In this document: one piece after another, positions 26,501 to 33,027 of the stretch
How the letters are laid out: each line of letters begins with the position of its first letter
How positions within the stretch are numbered: the stretch's first letter is position 1
Source of the DNA: an uncultured Clostridia bacterium
GTDB taxonomy: Bacteria > Bacillota > Clostridia > TANB77 > CAG-508
Direction of reading: 5' to 3'
Assembly (NCBI GenBank): GCA_934120045.1
Contig: CAKOTF010000002.1
Location: 124,001 to 188,000, forward strand
Length of the DNA stretch: 64,000 nucleotides
The notes under the pieces: generated by a model
What the model saw: the letters and a program-made list of their open reading frames with translations, nothing else
Told to the model about the DNA's origin: nothing
Databases searched by the model: none
Program-made: the position numbers and the translations under genes

Positions 26501-26712
26501 CCTTTTTTATATTTTTCTTTATCCACCACACCAATTACTATAAATTTATCTTTCCCATAACTATCCGTACAATTTAAAAAAGAACATACATCTTTTATAA
26601 ATTCTGCTTTATGATCATTATCATAAGGAAATAATTTATAATCTAACCATGAACTCTCAGATGGTAAATTCGTTAATATATTTAATAATTCTTTTTCTTG
26701 TTCCTCATCCAT
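23509..26712 (-). CDS. Large Schlafen/AlbA_2-domain protein, candidate defence gene
   Basis: 1067 residues. Residues about 10-175 match the Schlafen AlbA_2 fold: ESSWLDYKLF (E19, D24, K26), KAEFIKDVCSFLN, FIVIGVVD (D64), and TAYIRKGSVKYLLNEYDRRRI at the end. The E-x4-D ... D arrangement has nearly the same spacing as the three acidic residues of the nuclease site of mammalian SLFN13, by eye. The remaining 880 residues are almost entirely helical with Trp- and Leu-rich repeats, probably a long solenoid. No helicase or ATPase motif was found. The gene has its own extended -10 promoter and sits between the excision genes and the integrase, the usual cargo slot. Role as an RNA-cutting abortive-infection protein is inference. 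Confidence 0.7.
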   Translation of the reverse strand: MDEEQEKELLNILTNLPSESSWLDYKLFPYDNDHKAEFIKDVCSFLNCTDSYGKDKFIVIGVVDKEKYKKGIDKKRMDDDKYYQDLCEMIQPRPHVETGVYKFEEKYFGYILISKDNMERVYSIIKDYPDETVTKEEEKNDIKKKVYASTAYIRKGSVKYLLNEYDRRRIYEQDQQMKNIEDKKVFSYSTTQVDDEFKDVIKNCALFGTWNDKNEHEKEIISRVIGKDYNVWIKTMKKLLSQKSEYVSYKNNCWKIEKKEELIERYCDDYFDNDIENFRKATIEMVKEEDPRFDLEPDKRMMSSILGKKMLYSKAIKKSSLETFSYMKSILYKFSNCEQELKKSFWSIDREILENASWKLYATLDDLLMILAEIDGKEYLRQINNLIRDKDNIKKLFEEKEERITISNYTSGLYWSLQILVWDSNNLMNVFEIYCKLEKYDKNVVDEMTRIILPWYPQTQANFTLRKAVVIMTLNEYPEVGWRLLMKLMPNAERTSSSIYKPRWNKLVEEIEVTNGELYKEYNEYVKLAIEYSQKDISKIKDLINIMDDVPKEIFDEIYNKVTSMDVINMKDEKKYIIWNEIEKMIAKHKKFSKSDWSLPAEAVNKLEEMSKKVKPISYKIYLKRIFNKEYWDLYDSEQETYEDMEKRILNDQIEAIELLLTDGIEEVIKFSYTVKDPFKVGFALANIKIDKESEKKIIQLLNNKQSEIAQGYVKSKIINEKNTWLDGLDISILSIEGKVRFLTQLQETQKTWNFVTKWLGKDELEYWKNADIRVIRDDSSYDYVIKKLIEADRPVKALELINMALFEKKQFSRELSIIVLKNCLKKQEDINYIDVYDIKKLIKDLQDNDYDEDELFGIEWSYLPILSEYDDYRPITIERKLSEEPQIFNDVLCLIYKAHKDNKNNQNDNEKLASNAYRLLNIWRLVPGYDKDGKMNKSKLNEWFNNAIKIAKENDRLEVALMSIGHVFYYTKEDPDGFWIDRNVAEILNKDENEEVRRGYSTQAFNALGVVNVDKEGTVWLNQEEKWKKRADLCQMEYFRFANTLRELANTYHEHAEYEKQHYSDF

Positions 26713-26736
26713 TATAACCTCCTATTACTTTGTCAC

Positions 26737-26742
26737 ATTATA
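26737..26742 (-). promoter_or_regulatory. Extended -10 promoter of the Schlafen-type gene
   Basis: TGCTATAAT on the minus strand (TATAAT = 26737-26742), about 25 bases from the ATG; a weak TGGATT lies 17 bases upstream. Confidence 0.55.
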
Positions 26743-26867
26743 GCATTTTTTCTGTAAATAATCCAGTACTACCAACAAATTCAACGTTTTTCTCTTCGAC
26801 ATTTTTCTACATTATATTTACAGATACTTCCAAAGCAATTATATTTTATATCTACATCTTGCATTTT

Positions 26868-26900
26868 GTTAACTGTTGTGATAATATATTATTAGTTAAC
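26868..26900 (+). promoter_or_regulatory. GTTAAC operator pair in the integrase promoter region
   Basis: GTTAAC at 26868-26873 and 26895-26900, start-to-start 27 bp, the same spacing and the same TTGTTAAC...GTTAACAA form as at the excisionase promoter. TGTGATAAT between them is a candidate extended -10 for the integrase. Confidence 0.6.
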
Positions 26901-26949
26901 AATTATATCTTCCCCCATTAAATAACTCGAAAGGAGGTGAAACAGAGTA

Positions 26950-28137
26950 ATGGCCGGGAGTATTGAAAAAAGAGGTAAAAATAGTTACAGGCTAATAGTT
27001 TGTCATGGTTTTAATTTAGATGGAAAGCCTATACGTCATACTAAAACTGTTCATGGAACTAAAGCACAAGCAAAAATTGAACTTGCAAAGTTTGTTGCTG
27101 AAGTAGAACAAGGTACAGTTATTGAAGGTAAATCCATAACATTTAGAGAATTTACTGAAATCTGGAAAAGAGATTATGGCTCTAAAGAATTAGCACCTTC
27201 CACCTACAGAAGATATTTAGGTATGTTAGAATCAAGAATACTACCTTACCTTGGACACTTTAAGCTAGATAAAATTAAACCTACTGACATAATGAAATTC
27301 TATGATATGTTAGATAAAGATACCCAAATAAGACGTATTAAGAGTAACAATGGCTATAGAACATTTAAACCTTTATCTCAAAAAACTATATTAGAACACC
27401 ATAGACTTATAAGAGCTATGCTACACAAAGCCGTATATTGGCAACTATTGTTTAACAATCCATGTGAAAGAGTTCAACCACCTAGAAGTAGAAAACCTAA
27501 AAGAAGATATTATGATGATGAACAATGTAAAGTTCTGCTTTCTAATTTAAATGAACTATCTATAGAAAATATTAAGTATAAAGTAGCAATAACACTTACT
27601 GTATTCACTGGAGTAAGACTTGGTGAACTTATGGGATTAGAATGGTCTGACATTGATTTTACAAATGGAATTGTTAGTATCAATAAATCAAGTCAATACT
27701 TAGCTGATAAAGGTGTATTTACGAAAACACCTAAAACTGAAAGTTCAATAAGAGACGTTGCAATTCCAAATTTCGTTGTTTCTTTACTTGAGGAATATAA
27801 ATCATGGTATGAAGAACAAAAATCAATTTTCGGCGAATTATGGATTGATTCTGATAGGTTATTTGTTCAATCAGATGGTAAGCCTATGCATCCATCAACT
27901 ATTAGTAAATGGTTTGTTAAATTTGTTAAAGAAATTGGACTACCTGTAATTAATTTTCACGGTTTAAGGCATACAAATGCTACTTTGCTTATATCGCAAA
28001 ATATAGATGTAGCAGTCGTTGCTGCAAGATTAGGACATGCACAAATTACTACAACATTTAATTTTTATGTGCATCCTATCATTTCCCACAATAAAAGTGC
28101 AGGAAATGTATTACAAAACTTATTAATACCAAATTAA
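26950..28137 (+). CDS. int: Tyrosine recombinase / integrase of the 15.8-kb element
   Basis: 395 residues. Arm-binding domain 1-55 (GKNSYRLIVCHGFNLDGKP), core-binding domain about 65-175, catalytic domain to the end. The catalytic set is complete: Arg in GVRLGELMGLEWSD, HGLRH, RLGHAQ and Tyr in NFYVH. AAGGAGG lies 12 bases before the ATG. It catalyses crossover in the 17-bp core shared by both tRNA-fMet fragments; the right one begins 240 bases downstream. Similar in layout to the integrase at 379-1563 but diverged. GTTAAC sites in its promoter region suggest control shared with the excisionase. Confidence 0.95.
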   Translation: MAGSIEKRGKNSYRLIVCHGFNLDGKPIRHTKTVHGTKAQAKIELAKFVAEVEQGTVIEGKSITFREFTEIWKRDYGSKELAPSTYRRYLGMLESRILPYLGHFKLDKIKPTDIMKFYDMLDKDTQIRRIKSNNGYRTFKPLSQKTILEHHRLIRAMLHKAVYWQLLFNNPCERVQPPRSRKPKRRYYDDEQCKVLLSNLNELSIENIKYKVAITLTVFTGVRLGELMGLEWSDIDFTNGIVSINKSSQYLADKGVFTKTPKTESSIRDVAIPNFVVSLLEEYKSWYEEQKSIFGELWIDSDRLFVQSDGKPMHPSTISKWFVKFVKEIGLPVINFHGLRHTNATLLISQNIDVAVVAARLGHAQITTTFNFYVHPIISHNKSAGNVLQNLLIPN

Positions 28138-28263
28138 AAACTACTTTTTTCAATAAATCACGAAATTACTTTGTCGGAAATAAAATCAGTAGAAAACAAA
28201 TTATAAATCCCCAAGTCTTTCACTGATATACATAGTCTTTTTAGGAATTAAAAAGTAATAATA

Positions 28264-28290
28264 CTTCCCAAAAATTCCCCAATTTGACAT
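28264..28290 (+). repeat. Integrase arm-site candidate, right end
   Basis: CTTCCCAAAAATTCCCCAAT continuing TTGACAT; counterpart of 12709-12735, same orientation, about 120 bp inside the right attachment core. Confidence 0.55.
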
Positions 28291-28334
28291 AAGAATGCTA
28301 TTTTAAATCATTATCGCAACCATTTTTAAGGCAT

Positions 28335-28370
28335 AAAAAAATACCCACAGTCGTTGAAACTGTAAGTATT
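28335..28370 (-). terminator. Terminator retained behind the right tRNA-fMet fragment
   Basis: Minus-strand stem ATACTTACAGT / ACTGTGGGTAT followed by a T-run, 8 bases beyond the CCA end. Different in sequence from the terminator at the left copy, so the two tRNA halves come from different sources. Confidence 0.75.
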
Positions 28371-28377
28371 AATTCTG

Positions 28378-28422
28378 TGGTTGCGGGGGATAGACTCGAA
28401 CTATCGACCTTCGGGTTATGAG
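28378..28422 (-). other. Attachment site: 3' half of tRNA-fMet (right copy)
   Basis: Same 45-base tRNA 3' half as at 12543-12587, minus strand, with the exact 17-bp core at 28406-28422. The T-stem reads GATAG / CTATC instead of GTAAG / CTTAC: both base pairs changed together, keeping the stem. Confidence 0.85.
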
Positions 28423-28593
28423 TCATTTTATTTAATTCTCTATATTCTTTTATTCCAATACTCATAATATCACTCCTCTTTTATCTTCATATACCTCCTA
28501 TAAATAAAATATTTCTCACTTCAAAAAGCAAAATTCTTTTCTCCATCCCTTTCCAGTTTATATCAATACAATTTTCTCGCTTTCTCATCTCTC

Positions 28594-28622
28594 TTGACAT
28601 ATTTTACATAATATGGTATACT
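28594..28622 (+). promoter_or_regulatory. Strong promoter of the GC-richer gene at 28677
   Basis: TTGACA (28594-28599), 17 bases, TATACT (28617-28622). The rest of 28423-28676 holds only the truncated XRE start and short AT-rich leader. Confidence 0.8.
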
Positions 28623-28676
28623 AATAAATGCTCGAGGTAAAAACCTTGAAAAAAATTTAATAAGGAGTTGCAAACT

Positions 28677-29087
28677 ATGTATCAGATTAGTTACAACATG
28701 AGCCGGAAAGAACGCTACAAACAGCTGATTTCCGAAATCACCAATGCAAAGAACGCTCTTTGCGCAGCTGGCACTGAAAAGGACGTTTACAAAGCCTTAA
28801 AGGATTTGGCAGTCCTCTTCAAAATGTATGATAACTACGATCTGTTCCTGGACATCATTGAATGGGTTCAGGAAGTTCAGAAAGTTATCAATGCTGTTCA
28901 GATGCGTGATAAGACTCGTTCTGAGCTGGTTAGCCTGCTCGACGAACTGCTTGCAAAAGCCAATGGTATCGTTGATGAGGAAAACCAGAAAGAGCTTAGC
29001 AACAAGCTCAAGACTCTCTTCAACCAGCTGGCTGAGCACTCCGATGAAATCGCCAAGATCATTGATCTCAGCGAAATCTTTGACTAA
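28677..29087 (+). CDS. Hypothetical helical protein, GC-richer than its surroundings
   Basis: 136 residues, predicted all-helical (SRKERYKQLISEITNAK, KALKDLAVLFKMYDNYDLFLDII, ELVSLLDELLAKA), charged, with no signal peptide or membrane segment. I do not recognise the family. ATG at 28677 has AAGGAG 9 bases upstream; an earlier in-frame codon at 28668 overlaps that site. Hand counts of two 60-base blocks give 40-47% GC, against about 23% in a block of the nearby backbone, and codons such as CTG, GCC and AAG are frequent, so it is probably recently acquired. It has its own strong promoter and terminator, so it is a stand-alone unit placed directly beside the element border. Confidence 0.75.
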   Translation: MYQISYNMSRKERYKQLISEITNAKNALCAAGTEKDVYKALKDLAVLFKMYDNYDLFLDIIEWVQEVQKVINAVQMRDKTRSELVSLLDELLAKANGIVDEENQKELSNKLKTLFNQLAEHSDEIAKIIDLSEIFD

Positions 29088-29100
29088 CTAAGTCAAAAGG

Positions 29101-29130
29101 CAAGGGAGCAAATTTACATTTGCTCCCTTG
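29101..29130 (+). terminator. Intrinsic terminator of the 28677 gene
   Basis: Exact 13-bp stem CAAGGGAGCAAAT / ATTTGCTCCCTTG followed by TTTTTATTTTTT. Confidence 0.92.
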
Positions 29131-29133
29131 TTT

Positions 29134-29676
29134 TTATTTTTTCATTTCATACTCCTTTAATACTTCACCATCAACATCTTTCAATACAATCTTATTATCA
29201 ACAAGCACAATATAGCTATGAGCAGAATTACATTTTGGAAGAGAAATTGAACCAGGATTTGCAAAAACAAAACCATCTTTCTCTTGAATAAAACCTTGAT
29301 GAATATGTCCATAAATCATAACATCAAAATCATCATAAGGAATATTCTCAATATTATACTTATGACCATGAGTAAAATAAAACTTCTTTCCATTAATCTC
29401 CATCAAAATATGATCATTAAACTTAAAATCTGAAATCATTTCATCAACTTCTGCATCACAATTTCCTCTAACAACCAACAATTTATCTTTTAAAGAATTC
29501 AAAATTTCTGCCACTTTCATTGGCTTATATTCTTGACTCAACTCATTTCTAGGTCCATGATAATATAAATCACCTAATAATATTATTTTGTCAGGATTTT
29601 CTCTTTCATTAATTTCTTTTATTTTTTCTGCATAATATCCTGAACCATGTATATCTGATATAACAACTGCTTTCAT
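29134..29676 (-). CDS. yfcE: YfcE/MJ0936-type metallophosphoesterase
   Basis: 180 residues, the normal length. Metal-binding motifs appear in order: SDIHG (residue 7), LLGDLYYHG (about 34), VRGNCD (about 69), FTHGH (about 101) and YGHIHQ (about 121). Members are Mn-dependent phosphodiesterases acting on small phosphodiesters. GAAAGGAAGG precedes the ATG. It lies 64 bases downstream of the adenosine deaminase-SLOG gene, on the same strand, and could be co-transcribed. That pairing of a phosphodiesterase and a deaminase/nucleotide-sensor fusion is noted as a finding. Confidence 0.93.
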   Translation of the reverse strand: MKAVVISDIHGSGYYAEKIKEINERENPDKIILLGDLYYHGPRNELSQEYKPMKVAEILNSLKDKLLVVRGNCDAEVDEMISDFKFNDHILMEINGKKFYFTHGHKYNIENIPYDDFDVMIYGHIHQGFIQEKDGFVFANPGSISLPKCNSAHSYIVLVDNKIVLKDVDGEVLKEYEMKK

Positions 29677-29740
29677 CTTTTACCTTCCTTTCATTAATAA
29701 TATATCATATTTTCCTGAATTATTCTATTTATATTACATA

Positions 29741-32224
29741 TTATTTTATTTCGGGATTGTCTTTAAATATATCATCAACAATATCATTTTTGTCATTAAA
29801 CATTGTAACATATCCTTGTAAAGATTCTGCTTTTTGTTTTAAAACATCAACATCTGAATTAACATATATTTTGGCCTTTCCTTTTCCATTTTTTGCTTCT
29901 TGAACTAAATTTGATACTGGTGAATTTCCGTCAAATGCTATAACTATTGACTTTCTTCTTTCAAAAATTTCATAATTAAAGCTTTTATATATTCCAAGTT
30001 CTTCAGTTTCAGGAGAAATACATATTCCAGATACGCTTTTATCTAATAATCTATTTTTTACTTTTTCTGTTACTTTTTTTGGAACTATTGCATTTATTTC
30101 TATCTCTTTATTTAATTCTTTTGATATATCTACTAATGCTTTTTCATATCCCTGCATTTTATGTCCAATAACAAAATATACATTATTACTATTTACATTT
30201 TCTACAAATTTCTTTAATGTTTTAATTCCTTCTTCTGTTGCCTTTGTTTCTCTTCCTTTTGTATTAAAACTTCCTCCTGCAATTATAATAGGTACTTTAT
30301 CTATTGGTAGATTCTTAATCTTTGTTGCTAATTCTTTTTCAGAATCTAATTTTGTATTAATTCTTAATTCATCTTGATTTTCCGTTTCTTTCATATATTT
30401 ATCTTCTTCTTCAAGTATTGCTTCTTTTATTGTTCTGCCAGAAAGAAACTTATTAAATTTTTCACTTTTTTGCATAAAATATATATTATTCTTAGTCGTT
30501 ATTTCATCTTCAACTTCTCTCATTTTAGCAAATTCATCATCTGAAAGTTCTAATAAATTTTGAAGTGCCAATTGTTCGTCAAATGTGTCTGAACCATACA
30601 TTCCACATCCATCTGTCCCTTGAACACATTTTACATCACTTTTCAAAAATATTTTTATCGGGTGATTTTTTAAATCACTTAAATTATTAAGTCTTACATT
30701 TGATGTTAATTGAAATTCTATTACAACTCCTGTATCTTTCATTAACTTTAAAAGTTCTTTTCCAGATTTTGTATTCAAATCTTCTGAATATAATCCATGA
30801 CCAATTCTGCATCTTGGCATTTCTTGTTCTTTTTCTAATGATTCTTTCACACACATTATAGATTTTCTAACATTATTTCTTAAACTATCATTTTCACCTG
30901 CATGTATTCTTATTGTAAAATCTTTATCTTCTTCATTAATATATCTTACAATTTCTTTTATTGCTGGTTGTAAGTCTGATATATCATTTATTTCTTCTCC
31001 TATAAAGTCACTTCCAACAACATATGGACTTTTTGCAACAGCTCTTAGTACATTAATATTTTCTCTTAAATAGGTATTACTAGTTTTTTGATCTTTAATA
31101 ATTGTTAATGGAATTCTTCTGATTCCTATTAAAAATCTAATTTGTACTCCTGTTTCTTTTTCTATTAAAGGCATTATTGAATGTATTTCTTCTAACATTT
31201 TTATTGCTGGTTCTCCAGTTTTTGCTAAATCTGTATCTGTTATTTCTACATATTTTATTCCTTGCTTTTGATACTCTCTTGCTATCCATAACAATTTATC
31301 TTGTCTTAATGTATTATTTATATATATACTATTTATTGCTTTATCCTTTAGCATTCTGCATACATATTTTTTTATATCTACCTCTGGAATTTTATACACC
31401 AATTTTTCTTCTAAACGTATTTTCTCTAAAGATTCAGTTCCTTTTGCAAAAACATATCTATAAATATAACATTTCTCCAAATTAGTAAATACAGCTTGCC
31501 CATCTTTCATAATTGCTAAACTATTTCTTATCTTTTCAATATTATATTCAGCATTCTCTAAATTATTTAATATAAAATCTGCAAAATTTATAAATGTATT
31601 GTCATCTATTTTTCTTATTTTATACTTTCCTTGTAATGAACTATCTATAAATTGTTTTTCAACTTCTTCTCTTTGTTTATAAATTTTTTCTTCTTGCTCT
31701 TTACTAAGTTTTAAATTTAATTTTTTTATATAATATAATGGATATCTTATTTGATGTACTATTCCTAATGAAATTAAACAATCTGGAAATAAATTTGCAT
31801 TCATATGTGTATGCAAATCTGTTCTAAATTTTGATTTTTTTAATATATATGTTTTTACGATTGTTTTTTCTAGCGGTAAATTATAATTTTTAGTTTGTGA
31901 CATAAATGTTTTGGTTATTGCTGGTATCTTTGCTTTTATTTCTATTCTATCTTCATATATATTTGCAATCTTTATTCCACCTAATCTAAATATATATACT
32001 TCTTCATTGTCACTATTTATACTTGCAGGTATTTTTCCTATTATTATTTTCATATCTTTATTATTTTTTTGTATTTGTAGTCCACAAATTTTTGCTAAAT
32101 TTGTTATTAAATTTCCTGTATTATGATTTGGAGTTTCTAATATATATGTAATTTCATCATTATTTGTTTTTTGTAAATTAACAATAATATCTTTTTCTTT
32201 ATCTAAATAAAATTTATTAATCAT
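29741..32224 (-). CDS. Adenosine-deaminase-like domain fused to a SLOG domain
   Basis: 827 residues in three parts. Residues 1-125 form an N-domain I do not recognise. Residues about 130-590 are an adenosine/AMP deaminase-type amidohydrolase with all metal and catalytic residues: TDLHTHMNAN (about 131), IRIHAGEND (about 440), RIGHG (about 470) and QGTDG (about 535). Residues about 645-810 look like a SLOG (LOG/DprA-like) Rossmann domain: IIIAGGSFNTKGRE, FVIGHKMQGYEKAL, then FERRKSIVIAFDGNSPVSN and AKIYVNSD. SLOG domains bind nucleotide-derived ligands and are common in conflict systems. So the protein may sense a nucleotide and deaminate adenosine or a derivative. GGATTAG precedes the ATG. 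Substrate and role are inference. Confidence 0.75.
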   Translation of the reverse strand: MINKFYLDKEKDIIVNLQKTNNDEITYILETPNHNTGNLITNLAKICGLQIQKNNKDMKIIIGKIPASINSDNEEVYIFRLGGIKIANIYEDRIEIKAKIPAITKTFMSQTKNYNLPLEKTIVKTYILKKSKFRTDLHTHMNANLFPDCLISLGIVHQIRYPLYYIKKLNLKLSKEQEEKIYKQREEVEKQFIDSSLQGKYKIRKIDDNTFINFADFILNNLENAEYNIEKIRNSLAIMKDGQAVFTNLEKCYIYRYVFAKGTESLEKIRLEEKLVYKIPEVDIKKYVCRMLKDKAINSIYINNTLRQDKLLWIAREYQKQGIKYVEITDTDLAKTGEPAIKMLEEIHSIMPLIEKETGVQIRFLIGIRRIPLTIIKDQKTSNTYLRENINVLRAVAKSPYVVGSDFIGEEINDISDLQPAIKEIVRYINEEDKDFTIRIHAGENDSLRNNVRKSIMCVKESLEKEQEMPRCRIGHGLYSEDLNTKSGKELLKLMKDTGVVIEFQLTSNVRLNNLSDLKNHPIKIFLKSDVKCVQGTDGCGMYGSDTFDEQLALQNLLELSDDEFAKMREVEDEITTKNNIYFMQKSEKFNKFLSGRTIKEAILEEEDKYMKETENQDELRINTKLDSEKELATKIKNLPIDKVPIIIAGGSFNTKGRETKATEEGIKTLKKFVENVNSNNVYFVIGHKMQGYEKALVDISKELNKEIEINAIVPKKVTEKVKNRLLDKSVSGICISPETEELGIYKSFNYEIFERRKSIVIAFDGNSPVSNLVQEAKNGKGKAKIYVNSDVDVLKQKAESLQGYVTMFNDKNDIVDDIFKDNPEIK

Positions 32225-32257
32225 ATTCTAATCCTTTCATAAAAAGTATTAAAAAAA

Positions 32258-32286
32258 ATTATATCATATTTTTTTGCGTCTTACAA
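32258..32286 (-). promoter_or_regulatory. Promoter of the deaminase-SLOG gene
   Basis: Minus strand TTGTAA (32281-32286), 17 bases, TATAAT (32258-32263), about 35 bases from the ATG. Confidence 0.7.
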
Positions 32287-32327
32287 CAATTATGTAAAGT
32301 TTTTTTTACTATTATATATATTATTCA

Positions 32328-32370
32328 AAAAATAAGAAAAGAATTCAAAAAAAATTCTTTTCTTATTTTT
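32328..32370. terminator. Intrinsic terminator downstream of the 32379 gene
   Basis: 18-bp stem with arms 32328-32345 and 32353-32370 (AAGAAAAGAATT / AATTCTTTTCTT core), A/T-rich on both sides, just beyond the stop of the membrane-protein gene. Confidence 0.8.
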
Positions 32371-32378
32371 TCTTATCC

Positions 32379-32855
32379 TTAATATACGGATGTTATATGA
32401 TACTCAACATTTCCTGTTTTCACCTCTATATTTAAGAAATCAAACAGTTTTTTTAATGGTGCTTTATCTGTTAATTTTATTTTTTCTTCATATTCAACAA
32501 CAATATACTGTTTTTCCTCTTTTTCTTCTTCAAAAACAAATGTTGTCATTGGCGAAATTTCGATTTTTTCACTAGAATAATAAATTTTTGTGCTTTCATA
32601 TTCATATTTTCTCCAAGAATTTGGTCCTTGGAAAAATACTAAACTGTAAATAAAGTACTCTATTAGTAAATTAATAAATACAATTATTACAATGTTTCTT
32701 ATTTTTTCTTTAACTTCACTCCCAAATATTTTTTTATTAAATCTTCTCTTTTCTTCATTACTGATTTTTGAATTATTAACTAAAAAATAAATAATTAACA
32801 AAACTAATACATCAATTACCGAAACAATTAATCCAATTACTACTGCTGCTACCAT
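32379..32855 (-). CDS. Hypothetical two-TM membrane protein
   Basis: 158 residues. Two membrane helices (about 3-27 and 52-75) separated by a short basic loop, then an extracytoplasmic or cytoplasmic region of 80 residues rich in Glu and beta-strand-like segments (KQYIVVEYEEKIKL, NVEYHITSVY). No family recognised. GGAGG lies 8 bases before the ATG and a consensus promoter stands upstream, so it is a monocistronic gene. Composition is like that of the backbone. Confidence 0.65.
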   Translation of the reverse strand: MVAAVVIGLIVSVIDVLVLLIIYFLVNNSKISNEEKRRFNKKIFGSEVKEKIRNIVIIVFINLLIEYFIYSLVFFQGPNSWRKYEYESTKIYYSSEKIEISPMTTFVFEEEKEEKQYIVVEYEEKIKLTDKAPLKKLFDFLNIEVKTGNVEYHITSVY

Positions 32856-32922
32856 CGTTGTTTTCCTCCAATTTTCTAATTGTAAATGTTGAATATCAAT
32901 TCCAAAACAGAATTGCTATAAT

Positions 32923-32951
32923 ATTATACACTTACATTTACATGTTGTCAA
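32923..32951 (-). promoter_or_regulatory. Consensus sigma-A promoter of the 32855 gene
   Basis: Minus strand TTGACA (32946-32951), 17 bases, TATAAT (32923-32928). Confidence 0.85.
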
Positions 32952-32970
32952 TTGATATGAGAAATAATAA

Positions 32971-33022
32971 AACCAAAAAGAGAGCTCTCTGAATTTTACT
33001 TCTTTGAACTCTCTTCTTGGTT
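32971..33022 (-). terminator. Intrinsic terminator of the 33498 gene
   Basis: Arms AACCAAGAAGAGAG and CTCTCTTTTTGGTT on the minus strand (one mismatch) with T-rich DNA after, a few bases beyond the stop at 33028. Confidence 0.75.
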
Positions 33023-33027
33023 ACAGC

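Larger units (their letters stand above)
12571..28422. mobile_element. Integrative element of about 15.8 kb bounded by tRNA-fMet fragments
   Basis: The element is delimited by the exact 17-bp cores at 12571-12587 and 28406-28422, within 45-bp tRNA-fMet 3' halves. It has similar arm-site candidates about 120 bp inside each end, an integrase at the right end (26950-28137), an excisionase (22014), a replisome-organiser N-domain protein, TnpV, MobC and an oriT candidate. It has no relaxase or conjugation genes, so it is best read as a mobilisable or satellite-like element. Cargo is almost entirely defence: a BcgI-like system, a DpnII system and a Schlafen-type protein. Confidence 0.75.
28298..28465 (-). 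pseudogene. Start of an XRE-like gene cut by the tRNA-fMet fragment
   Basis: A minus-strand ATG at 28465 with a good AGGAG 7 bases upstream opens MSIGIKEYRELNKMT, which looks like the beginning of an XRE helix-turn-helix protein. After the 14th-15th codon the frame runs into the tRNA-fMet fragment (CTCATAACCCG...) and stays open by chance through the terminator to TAG at 28298, 55 codons in all. So the right border of the attachment site is not a tRNA 5' half but a truncated coding sequence, which implies earlier integrations or loss at this locus. Confidence 0.5.
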
